Positions 22,400 through 34,400 of a DNA stretch of 64,000 bases are shown here, piece by piece. Positions within the stretch are counted from its first letter, which is position 1; the number at the start of each line of letters is the position of its first letter. The stretch lies in assembly GCA_030248225.1 (NCBI GenBank), contig JASANE010017429.1, positions 17,693 to 81,692 of the forward strand, written 5' to 3'. Made by a program: the position numbers and the translations under genes. The stretch is from Trileptium ribeirensis. Its lineage: Eukaryota > Nematoda > Enoplea > Enoplida > Thoracostomopsidae. Below the pieces are notes generated by a model. The model was not told the DNA's origin and ran no database searches. It saw only the letters and a program-made list of their open reading frames with translations.

Positions 22400-23990
22400 T
22401 ATTGCAATGCAGATTCTCGTGTGGACGTATTATAGTCTAGCCTGTCTACAGTGGGGGTATGGAGGACGCCCCCTTTCCAAATCTCCCATGTACGGGTGAT
22501 TTTCCCCATGTCCATCCCCCACTCGGCCGAAACCTCCGTGTTCAACTATATCAAAAAATTTCTCGTCTGAAAACTTATTTTTTGTACGTGAACTGTTTTT
22601 ATACATTAATTACCACTATTTCTAATGCTAAAACGTTTTATAACTCGAAAACACGCGCGGCAGTAAGGCTGCATGGAAAATGGAAACATGTAGTATTTTT
22701 AAGCAGAATTTATTTCCCCAGAATGAACATGGGAAAGCCCGATATTCCCCTGACACTTTTTGGAGAGCCGCGGACACGCCAGATGGTGAGTATGCAAAAT
22801 AGTGTTTCATTACTAAAAACGGGAAGATATATAAGAACGTTCTATAACGCCTAGCGGGATAGAAACTTGACTAGTATGTAAACGTACCACCGGCGAATCT
22901 TAGAAACATGCTTCCCCACCGGGGCTCAAAATTTTCACACATCATGAATGTTAGGTTGACCGTTTTGGCGGAATTTTACCGAATCAATAAAGGGTTCAGA
23001 TACAAATATATAGGAGGTCAAGATAGCCCATTAAGGCCATGTTTTTTAACATTTTTAATTTCTACAGGGAAGTTAGTGTATTGTAAAATAATTAATTCTA
23101 CCCTTTTGTTGATGTTCTTAATGTAGGGTTAAACAATCAGACTGAAAAAAATTATCACTCAAGAAACGAGTTGCTTCGTCATTTAGTTCGGGGATGCTGC
23201 ACTATTTTCACTCATCTGTCTTTCCCCTAATATCTCATTAACATGCCAGGTTTTATCGGTTTGTTCGATCTGGCTATATACTGTTAGCAGAAGACTTGGA
23301 ACAAAAATTTCAATTAAATTTAAAGTGCATAACGTCATTAACGATAAATGATTTCAGGGCGGTTTATATTTTGATCGGCCATCGGTATCAAAGACAGTGC
23401 ATAAAGCAACTTTAAACGCTATAGTTGCAAAATAAAGGAGTGTAACACAAAACATGTTTGTTTTCATCAAATTCGCTCTGCATCTTCTATGCTAGTTTAA
23501 TGGTTTTTAAAGTTTAACAAAACGTCCAAAAATAAGGAATGTTTTAGTAATCTATGTGACACAACGGATCTTGAATTTATTCAATGCGTGCACCAATAAT
23601 TTTGTGTAGGAGTTATTGGTTATTCTGGGTGAAATTGAAAAGTGTTTTTTCATCGTCGTGTAAGCAATTAGGCTAATCGCGAATTTTCGCGTTCGATTTG
23701 CGTAAATATCTGTGCGTCACTGTACTATGTTATTGCTCACGAATGATGTTTGCTTCATTTTGAACTGTTCAGTGTGCATGATGGGGACTTCATAAGTCAC
23801 CGGACAAAAATAATTATGTGGGACATTTCTCTGAAGATATTTAATGTCTTAGGACTTTGAAGAAGTGAAACGTCGCGGAGATTGCGTGTTGCGGGGGTAA
23901 AATTTTTTAAATTCCGTCTGAGTGTGATCGGGAACGCTTTAACCGATTTTCATGGTTTTGGGCTCATTCGAACCGGCATAGTCGATTTAC
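22400..23990. other. intergenic, no recognised gene
   Basis: Short ORFs on both strands at 22459-22854 and 22908-23126 have no recognisable motif. The sequence from about 23880 grades into the satellite that follows. Confidence 0.4.
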
Positions 23991-24009
23991 TGTGGCGTTT
24001 TTTGATTTG

Positions 24010-25035
24010 TGGTCTTGTTCTGGGGTCAGGGGTCAAAATGTTGGTTTTTTGGCCCCAATTTACCCCATTTCAGTATCCTTCACGGAAGTAAGGTTATTTT
24101 TATCTTAATTTTCGAATTTTTTTCTGTGGATGGCTTTATTTTATAGTAAAATGATAAATGCCGATGCGTTTTTTAAGGGTCCGGTTCTAGAGTTATAGGG
24201 TTTCTGGTATGGTGCCTCATTGGTTCCCCGACCCAAAATTCAAAAATTTGTTCTGACGTCCTGGGCGGCTGAAAAGTTTCACTTGGGGGGTCTCGGGCAT
24301 GGGAAACTCATTGCCGGTATTGGTTTTGCTCTGTGGCCCATGGGTACGTGGGTATGGCGCCTCCAAAGTCCGGGGTCAGAGGCCAAAATGAAGGTTTTCA
24401 CGCCGTTTTAGTATCCTTCACGGAAGCAAGCTTTTTTATCTTAACTTTCGAATTTTTTTTCTGGTTGGTTTTATTTTATAGCGAAATGATAAATGTCTAT
24501 GTCTTTTTTTGTTTTTCGATTAAGGCTCCGGTTCTAGAGTTACGGGGTTTGAGGTATGGTGCCCCAATGGTTCCCCGTCCCAAAGTTCGAAAATTTGTTT
24601 TGACGTCCTGGGTGGCTGAAAAGTTTCACTTGGGGATTTTCGGACATGGGAAACTCATTGCCGATGTTGGGTTTGCTCTGTGACCCATGGTTCCATGGGT
24701 ACGGGGGTATGGCGCCACCAAGGTTCGGGGTCAGAGAGCAAAATAAAGGTTTTTTTACCTCTTTTTATTACCCTCGACATAAGCAAGATTATTTTTTTAT
24801 CTTAATTTTTCGCATTTTTTTTCTCTGGTTGGGTTTATTTCATAGTAAACTGACGAATGCCGATGCCTCTTTTTTGGTTTTCGATTACGGCATCGGTTCA
24901 TGGAGTTTCAGGCATGGCACCTCCGTGATTCCTCGACCCAAAATTCGAAGATTTGTTCTGACGTCCTGGTAGGCTGATAACTTGCACTTGGGGGTTTTGG
25001 GTCATGGGAAACTTATTGCCGTTGTTAGTTTTATT
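24010..25035 (+). repeat. ~350-bp tandem satellite, about three units
   Basis: Landmarks recur about every 340-357 bp: AGTATCCTTCACGGAAG at about 24072 and 24412 (decayed near 24769), GACGTCCTGG at about 24257, 24602 and 24960, and ATGGGAAACTCATTGCCG at about 24299, 24648 and 25004 (ACTTATTGCCG). A weaker match extends left to about 23930. Each unit keeps a short open frame containing PRPK(I/V)xKFVLTSW, but there is no evidence that it is translated. The array ends about 220 bp before the N4BP1-like start codon. Confidence 0.9.
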
Positions 25036-25085
25036 CTAACGCGCGGTATTGTGTGATATCCACATCGACGTATGTTATCGAGAGC

Positions 25086-25093
25086 TGATTGGC
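25086..25093 (-). promoter_or_regulatory. inverted CCAAT box upstream of the N4BP1-like gene
   Basis: TGATTGGC, about 170 bp before the start codon, is the complement of a CCAAT box, a common element of animal promoters. No TATA box was picked out, and the transcription start is not known. The match is short. Confidence 0.25.
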
Positions 25094-25261
25094 TGTACAC
25101 GCAAAAGGCGTAGGTGTACCTATGCTTCACTACTTTCTGCAATATTGATAGAGTTACTAGTATCCATTGCATTCATTTCCCAATATCTTTTGTAGCAGTG
25201 CTAATACTTTAAATAAAACCTAATCATCGCCTTCGAACATCTCATCTCAAAGAACGACCAG

Positions 25262-25468
25262 ATGGGCGATGTTCAAACGTTTATGATCGGCGCAAATTGT
25301 TCGTCGTTCGGCGGTCTTCAACCAGAGCTTTATATTATTCAGTTGAAACTTGAAGAGCTTTTCGATTCTCGTGTACGGGTCCGCGAAATTGACGAAAATG
25401 TCGATACGCCGGTAGCTGACAAAATATTCTGTGTTAAGATATGGAATGGCGCTTCAGCCAATGCAAAA
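25262..25468 (+). CDS. KH-NYN gene exon 1
   Basis: 69 codons from MGDVQTFMIG to NGASANAK, with donor GTTAGT in phase 0. It holds the first part of the KH-like region, including LKLEELFDSRVRV, which parallels the LEELFG/IEGLFG segment of vertebrate relatives. Confidence 0.85.
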
Positions 25469-28400
25469 GTTAGTAATATATTGTACTAAATACTTAGTGG
25501 CAAGTATGAATTTGTTGTTTCGCAATATAATTTAGTGATATGTGTATGGGACAGTGGTTGTCGGCGCATACCCCACAATCATTAGTTAGCATGCGTGAGC
25601 ACTCCTGAGTCGCATAATTTTCTTAAGCATGAGACTCAGGCTAAGGTACTTCAGTAATAATATTGTTTTCGACTCTGCAATTCCTCTATAATTATGTTTA
25701 CCACGCCATAAAATAAAGTTGAAGAGGGATAGACCAAGTCTAGTTTTATGTAGTTTAATTTAGAATTATTAAAACTACTATTATTGATATGAATCTTCAT
25801 TCTTGATATACCACATGACATTTTCCCCGAAGATTCGGATAATGACAAACCATATCCCTGTCCACCACTAAATCTAAGTTTTAATGTGTCATAATTTCCG
25901 GTAGCGGATATTTTTGATGGCGGTAGGCCTCGTTTTTAGTGGTCTAATGGGTTACGAAATATGTCATAATGATCTGACTCTTATGAAATCTAATGTATTT
26001 AGAGCAATGTATTAGTTAGGACTTTATGGTTCGTTTACGTTGTCTAAATTTGCTTAAGCAGGTTGTAGCGAAATGTTAAACAAAATAAATGGCAAAAAAT
26101 TAAATAATATCTTGAATGCTTTTAAATTAAAATAGGCAATCCTAACCTTATTTTAATTAGAAAAATAAACAAAACAAATTGTTCAAGGTTACTTGCTATA
26201 GTGGTATCACAGATGTCGCCTATGGTTATTCTCTTTCTGATTGATTTAGGGCTAAACTATAAACCATTGCCATTATACGGAACTCTTTATCCATTGGAAA
26301 CTACTATCTACATAACAATTGATTATGAATAATCTTCTTGGTCTCGTTTTGTAGAACAGGGAAGCCCTTTGCAGACGCACGTTACTCGTCATTCTGGTTG
26401 TTACCTGTGTTGTAGAATACACTCACATTTCAAAAATTTGTGCTCTACAAGTCCCTAGTTATTGAAAAACTAAGTGAATTTGGGTAAAAAAATTGCGAAC
26501 CATAAACAAAATTGAATTGTATTTTAGTCAAAAACATTATCACTCCTACGGAACTGATATTTTCACAACACAATCTATTTTTGCCTGCTAATGGGCGTGT
26601 TACAGGTTGCAAAATCATGGGAGGCTACTGAATTAATAAGAAGTATTGTGTTTTTGGAGCTCAATGTGTGAGCAATAATATATTTTGATTTTTTTCATAG
26701 GACTACTTCGTTGCTGTCTACCAACCGGAAGAAAAACTATTGCTTGAATATCCGGAAATAATGAATAGCTTTATATTTGTTGACGAACGTTGGATGTATG
26801 CTATTGAAAAACATTTCTTGGTTAGTTATAGCTCATGGCCAACCTTAAATTTTATATGTATAAAATCTTTCCAGGAAAATGTATATTATCCGCGAATTAT
26901 CTGAACTGGAACATTGTTGAATCTAGTTATATATAGTTGCAGACAAAAGTAAGTCGCATAATGTGCTATATAAGGGAGTACGCAGACGGACATAACTGCA
27001 TTCGTTCGGCTTCAGACGAAATTGTGTCTGCGTTTCCTTTATGCCGTGACAGATGTTGAAATATTATTTGTGGTCAGCAATGGTGATTTCATTTCATAGT
27101 CTAAGCTGCTAACGTCAAAAAGGTGCGTTCTACGGCTTGACAATATGATATGGATGTTGTGTACAACAGTAAGCTATGGAACAATTGACTTGGTGTCATG
27201 GCGCCCAACCGACTATGGTATTCTAAATGACTCGACAAGGTATGCTTAGAGTTGCAATAAATTATTTCTCTAATTGACGCGACTGTACCCATTACCGGTA
27301 TAATAAATTGTTTTGCATGTTTATGCCACCAATTGATTCAACGATGCTGGTAATTTGTGCAAGCATTTAGTGTGCGGTTATTGACTGATAAACTTACATA
27401 CTGTTCAAAATAGTAATGTTCTTGGGGACAGGACTGGTCATTTCCTTATTCGCCTAATATTGATGGATGTATTCCTATGGTCAGTGCACGGTGGTGATTT
27501 AATTTTAAAACATCAGAATCACCCTGTTTGCGAACTGCGAGGTGTATCCAATATAGGCTGGTTCGATGAAAATTGACAGTACCTTCTTATTTTAAGTCCT
27601 GTAAAGACAGCTCACATTTGGTTTTACATGGCACTCCAACAGCATTCTTTATTGAGACACCTAAGTCATAACATCTTATGTAAGAAGCTTGATTTCATTA
27701 AAGTTTTCGCTCACCTCAGTCAAAGGTTTAGCTATATAATTTGCACGTGCTCATTCACTGATCTACAAGTGTTGCAAATATGAAAACATCTGAATTATCG
27801 GAGGTACAATGAAGCCGAAATCTTGGCACTAACTGCGGCCACTGATAGTTAGTAATTTGTGTTAGTCTTTCCCTACACCGAATCTATTCTGTTTCATTGT
27901 GTTCAATTAAGGTATAGCGGACTGTGGTTTATACTGTAATGATAGATAATGAGCTGACTGGAGAGGACTCTTTTCACGTTATTTGGCTTTGAAACTTTTG
28001 TTCAGATCTCTGCTAGGTTCTCCAGATCAGAAATGAAAAACGAGTTAAGAAAGAGCTTTGTGCGGTTAGCTGTCAGTTTGCTAGATGCTGTAGATGAACG
28101 AAGACCGCTCTTCCTGCATGAGAAGAGGCCTGAATGTTAATCAGCGTGAACTAAACTAGTATCTCGCAAGCGAGTGGAAATGCAGCGTGCGTGGTCGCTA
28201 AGAAATATTCCATGCTTCAATTATTGCTTTATTGGCATATCTGGTTGTCTAAATTACAAAATGCTGGGTACCCAAATGCACTCAGTGATTCGAAAAACCA
28301 ACGTTTTGTGAATGGGTCGGCCAGCCCTAAATCAGCCACATCCCACTGAAAGGACTCGATACTTCAACAACAACTCTCCGACACAATACCATGGTATTCA

Positions 28401-31400
28401 ACGTGCTTGAAACCCTGTATAAGGATGATTTGATCTCACAATAGCATTCCACAGACGCAAAAAATGGTGTTGTATGGGAATAGGTCGGCAGACCCTAACA
28501 CACCCCATATCCCTGTAGTGAGATACCATACAGCAACAACGTCTTTCTGCCGGCAATATCATCGTATCCAGCGTGCTTGAAAACGGTATACGGATCATAC
28601 AGCAACCACAGGTCTTCGACAACAATATAGTTGTATTAATCATGCTCGAAAAGCTATATAAGGATGGCGTGACGCTCGTATCCCGCTATAACGTCAGAAA
28701 GCAAAAAAAATGATATGTGAAAATGGACCGACATAACATATTTGAACCCATAGCGGCCAGAGGAGTCGCCTGTTAAAAAGGTTGTAGTTCTTGATAAATT
28801 GATTTCGGAAGCGAAATCTCTATCGTTTTTCGCTTAAACGTTTTTCTCTGCGTAACCTCTATCTCGTGATGTATATAGGTAACGAAATATTGATATTAAG
28901 ATGGTCAAATTTAAAAAAATATGACCCTTGACCACTTTGGGGCTCATTTTGAAGCTGAAGTTGTGATCGACGGGCACATATAGATTGAATTTGTGATCAA
29001 ATAAAAAACTTGTAAAGATGCCTCTATCCAGTGATGAGTTATTATCTCCACAGATGCACAAAAATAAATTTTAAGATTTTTACCGCTAGCAAAGCTATAG
29101 GTGGAAACTCCGCTCGCTTATATCGTTTCTTTGCAATAAGCAAAGACTGAAAGTATTCATTATTGGCATAGCACTTTAATGTTAAAATTTTTATTTCTGC
29201 TTTGTCAAAACTCAGTTTTTGCAGGGTTTGTGTGAGAGTTGTTAGATGTAACTGTAAACCGCAGTTGCAGAGCTTCTGTGAGAAACTACTCTAAGGTTAA
29301 TTGCTCTTTATTAGGTTTACCAAGCATGTAATTAAGACTAGTATCTCGCAAGCCAGTGGAAACGCATCGAGCCCGGCATCTACGAAATATTCCAAGCTTA
29401 AAATATTACCTAAATCAACTCAATCATGCTAAAATCCAAAATTCGACGTTTCGTGAATGGGTCCACCATCACTAAACGAATCCTTGGAAGGATACCATAC
29501 AGCTATAACAGCTCTACGACGGCAATGCCATTGTATTCAGTTATATGCCTATAAACATATTATTATATAAGAATGTTTTGTCGCTCGCATCCCGCAATAA
29601 CACGCACAAAAGCAAAAATGTGCTCTGTGAGAATAGGTCAGCAGACCCTAAAACACCCCATGTCCCCGTATAAGGATAATATACAGCAATAACAGCTTTC
29701 AGACGCCAGTGCGATCGTATTAAGCGTGCGTGAAAACATATATAAGAATGTTTTAACGCTCCCACCCCGCAATAACATAGCACAAAAGCAAAAAAAAGGT
29801 CTGTGAGAATAGGTCGGTAGACTCTAAAACACCCCGTACCCCCGTGGAATGACATCATACAGCAAATATAGGTCTTCGACAGCAGTCAGTTGCATTAAAT
29901 TGGTCGAAAACTTATATAAGGATGTCGTCATGCGCGTACTCCGCAATATCATGTCAGGAAGCAAAAAACGGTGTTATGTGAAAATGGGTCGATTTGGACC
30001 CATAGCGGTCTAGGGAGTCACCTGCCAGAAAATGATTTTCAGGAAAGTTGTGGCGTTTGATGAGCTGTTTTCGGAAGATGTTCTCCGTTTTTAGCTACGA
30101 AGTCTCTATCTCAATATATAGGTCGCGAAAGACAGATACTCGAATGGCCAAATTTAAGAAAATGCGACCCTTGATGTCTTTGGGGCCCATTTTGACCGGG
30201 AAGATGTTGTTGGCGGGTTGATCTTCCAATAGTACACGGAATTTGTGATCAAATAAAAAATTTGTGAAGATCCGGTTATCCGGTGATCAGTTATGATATC
30301 CACAGATGGACAAAAATTGTTTTTTATGATTTTGCCGCTAGCCAAGCTATAGGTGGAAACTCTGCTCGCTTCAGTCGCTCCGTTTCAAACATAGCCACGT
30401 TTTCTCTGGTATGTGACAGCTTCCGATTTCTCCCTCTGTCCTGGAACACTGTAAAGCATCACTGCCTATCAAGGTTTTTTGGGTCCACAGATGGGTCTGG
30501 ACGCAAATATTTTTAAGTTAACCCAAAAATTTTTTGCCGGACCCGCGCTGGACCCAGGGCAGTTTCGGATTCGAAGACACAGGGTTTGCTAATAAATTCT
30601 ATTACAAAGAGCAGGCTTTCATCCGTTCGTGCTTATATGTGTACAGTTGCCTGATGCTGGTTTCATGTATGGCCCTAATCCTTTATCCTGGCTTCGGACA
30701 GGCAGAGATTAATTTATGTATTTGCATTTACGTAATAAGGTAAAATTGCGTTTCCTAATTACGTTTCTTTATAGTGTAACAAATCTGTGAAATTCTCAAG
30801 CCAAAAATTGTAAGCCTGGAACCCCAGCGTTTAAGGTCTGGACCCAAAAGAAATTTGCTGAACCCAGGGTCTGTTTTGCAAAAACCTGCAGTGTCTATAC
30901 GTAATTTCCTGTATCCATTTCCTTCTGCCATCCTCTCTGAATCATAATCCCATCTAAGGGTATCAAGCATTAGACCTAGTGAACTTGAAAAATGTATGGG
31001 TAATTTTCCTGCAAGGCGACAGCCTGGTTGCATTTTAGTTCTACCTGTTTGCTGGAAGTAGGGAATGCTCAATACAATATGTGTAACGTGTTTTTGAACT
31101 AGTCGCAGCAACTACTATGGCCAAAGGCTCTGTCTTATACAACGAAAAACTCTGATTTCTCTGGCAACAGCTTAATGGTCTGTCTGTACGATCAGTATAG
31201 ATATCACTAGCTAACATAACTCATGTGTAATCGCTGCTATCAAGAGTTCATAATGCCTTTTGAGAAGAGTATGACATTTCTAGCCATAATATATAAACGC
31301 GTCGAGCATGACGCGAACCGTTTCACCAGTATTCCCTAATTGCCGGAGCTAAAGCCTCCTATTTAAAGCAGGAGTATTGTACCATCGACAAAACTTGTCT

Positions 31401-34400
31401 CGCCACACCTCCTTTTTAATTTTTATTATTTTTTTTTGAGTAGGGGATATTGCATAAGGCTAAAATTTTAGTTCAACTTACGAGGTATTTTGGGTAAAGT
31501 GAGCCCACACTAGTAGTTGGACTACATTTTCGTTGATACCAGCAAGAACACCATAAGCTTGAGGTGTTATATCTCCTGGGAGCCGTGGGCGAAACGGATC
31601 GCGTCATTGCCGGTTCATTTATATAGTGACGGTAAGAAGTGCCTTAATTCTGTTAACTCATGATGAACTGTTGCTGTTATCAGGTTAAGTTTTTGTTTTA
31701 AGTTAAACTGGTAGTATGAAGTTACATGATTTTACGTTACAACAGGTCCATATCGAAATTCTCCGTAGCATGAATATGGTTCAGATCTCTGGCACCCTGG
31801 CCAGTACGACCAATGCCCGGGATGAGCTTGCCGAAGTTATCAACAGTTTCGATCGGTATGAGTCGAAGGCAAACGAGGATCTTAGCTCTGAAATTACTCG
31901 AGATGCATTGCTACGATGTTTGAAAAGGGAGTCGATTGGAACACTTATGGATGTTGATACTTGCAAGTAATATAAAAAAGGAATCAAAAATATTCATTGT
32001 TTGGTCCGAAAAATTAAACTAGCAGTGAAATATACATTTTTAGACTTAAAAATATCAAAATGTACCGTAAATTTTATTATATAAATTATGCTAAGTACTG
32101 CATACGAAATATATACATTGTAATATAATATTAATATACCTAATAGCTGTTGCTAAATTGTTATTGCATGTATACTTGTTGCTCAATACTATTTGAATTT
32201 TCTATTAGCAGGAACTAAATATTTAAGTTGCGAAAAAATTCTAAGGGCAATAATTTTACGGACGTTGTTTAAAGAGAGCGAGCCGTGTTACGCGAAGATT
32301 CTTTTAGTTCGTCCTATCAAATTACGGCAAAATATTTTATATACCGGTTATATATAAAGCGTCTAATTTGATGTAACGATTATTACATGTAATAATTATT
32401 TGCTGGTATCTGCAATATTTTAAAGTGCCTACTTTTGACACACCAGGCAATATATACTTGTTATGTAACTTGCTTTTGCTATGGTGTTTTGCAAGAACTG
32501 GTTTAGTATTTTGCTTGTTTTGAATATATTTAATTTTCTCACTATTGCCCTGCGTTTACACCTAATACCATAGCGTGACTATTTTTGTGTTGTGGTCAAA
32601 CACGACGAATAGTAGTCCGAAATTTTTGTAACTTAAGTATTACGATGTGTAAAAAGCATAATAATTAGTGAATACAAATTGCTCGTCGGTTGATACATAA
32701 TTTTTGATGCTCTAAACTATCACGCTAGTCCAAACACGAACTGTATGTATATTTTTTATCAACCTGTGTCTGAAGTGTTTTGTTTTCAGTTTGCAATGCC
32801 AACATGTGATTATCCATATTTCCAGGTCGCTGCCTCCAACTACAATCAGAATGTTGGTCAAATGGCTACGGTGGAAGAAAGGACGTGCTGATATCACAGA
32901 TTCGGAACTAGTTACCGAAACCCTAGCCCCTTTTTACAGGTCTGATGTTAGCCAACTTACTGCATCGTTTAATACCCAGTCCAGTAATGAAAACTACAAT
33001 GCTTCAGATATCGGGTCTTATGCCTCTATAGCAAAACAGGAGCTACAACAAGTTGAATTTATGGCTGAAATCGCTAGCCAAACATCAAAGAAAGCAGATA
33101 GTAATAACAAGAAGCAAACCACGTCGGATACCGCGAAACAAATTGGTAGCACCAGCTATGTAAATACGTCAGATCATAAGAACAGTTCAAATGGTTCAGC
33201 AAACGTTTCTTCTGAGGCAGAAAAAAACGAGCCTACTTTCGGTGCTACGACAATAATAAATGACACGGGTCCTACTGAAAGATATGAAAACCTTATTGCA
33301 ATTCAGAATGAGAAACACAGTGTAGCAACCGGTCTTGTCCCACTCTCATTCAGTGATGGTGATAGCAATAGCGGAGATAACACTGCAGCATCTGGATTGA
33401 ATTCTAAGATCGATGACTGTAAACCTCTCGTTACAACAGACAATAAAATCCCGGTCAACGAGGGTATTTCCAGGTCAGCTTTTGGAGAGCAAGAACAACC
33501 GAGTTCCACTGCGAATCGCCTTGGACCGATTGGTGGCAACGATCCCGATGTCGCACCATCTTCTGTCGGTACGTTTCAGATACGATTATTATTTATTTGT
33601 TAGTCGCATTTTTTTGAAAATAGCATTTCGTTTGCTTCTTGGTTTAGCATTTACAAGTCCTAGCCTCAAATGGGTGCAGTTCGTTCGAGTAGCGGGAAAT
33701 TTTGTTCCAAAGCTGCTCTAATGTCATTTAACACGTTCGAAATTTTTAGACGACATTGCTAAATCTAAATGTCATGATGTTGTTCGCGGATTGAATTTTC
33801 ATGGTGAGGATGAGTCCATACACAAAGGCCGCTTACGACGTGTACCGCTGTTTATAATTGCAATGTTTGCATTATTGAAACGAAGCGTACTATGATTGGT
33901 CCAAGTTACTAAATGTATTCTGATCTTTGCTATTTTATACCGCATTAATAATACCGGAACTATTAAAATTAGAGCTTGGACTTTTTAAAAATACAGACAC
34001 CTATATCACAAGCTGTAGAAAAATTTAAAACCGACCAGAGATCACAAGTTAAATTTTGTTTCCCGGCCTAAACGGAAACATTGGTTTCGAGTTTGTACCC
34101 CAACTGTTTTTACATAGTAACCACACAAACGGCATGAGTCCGACACACACCGTACGTCGTAAACCATTTTCTTAAACTCTTCTAACCTGAAATTTTTATA
34201 TTCGACAATGTATTGGGGATTTGTGTGATATGAATTGTGTGAGCCTGAAGACCAATGGCTATGGCACCCGTAATACTAGTATCTCGCAAGCAAGGGTCAA
34301 ACGGAACTAGTGTCGCTTCATTTATAGTTGATTCATGTTAGTTTCGAGATAATCTCACTACTGTATCTAACATATATGCACCGGAAACCTATACATGACT

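Noticed and set aside
23882..24972. Several plus-strand ORFs of 60-116 codons
   Set aside because: They fall inside the ~350-bp tandem satellite and shift frame between units.
31716..31745. ATG upstream of KH-NYN exon 3 as an alternative start
   Set aside because: The acceptor at 31745 and matching phase with exon 2 explain the frame; the extra codons look intronic.
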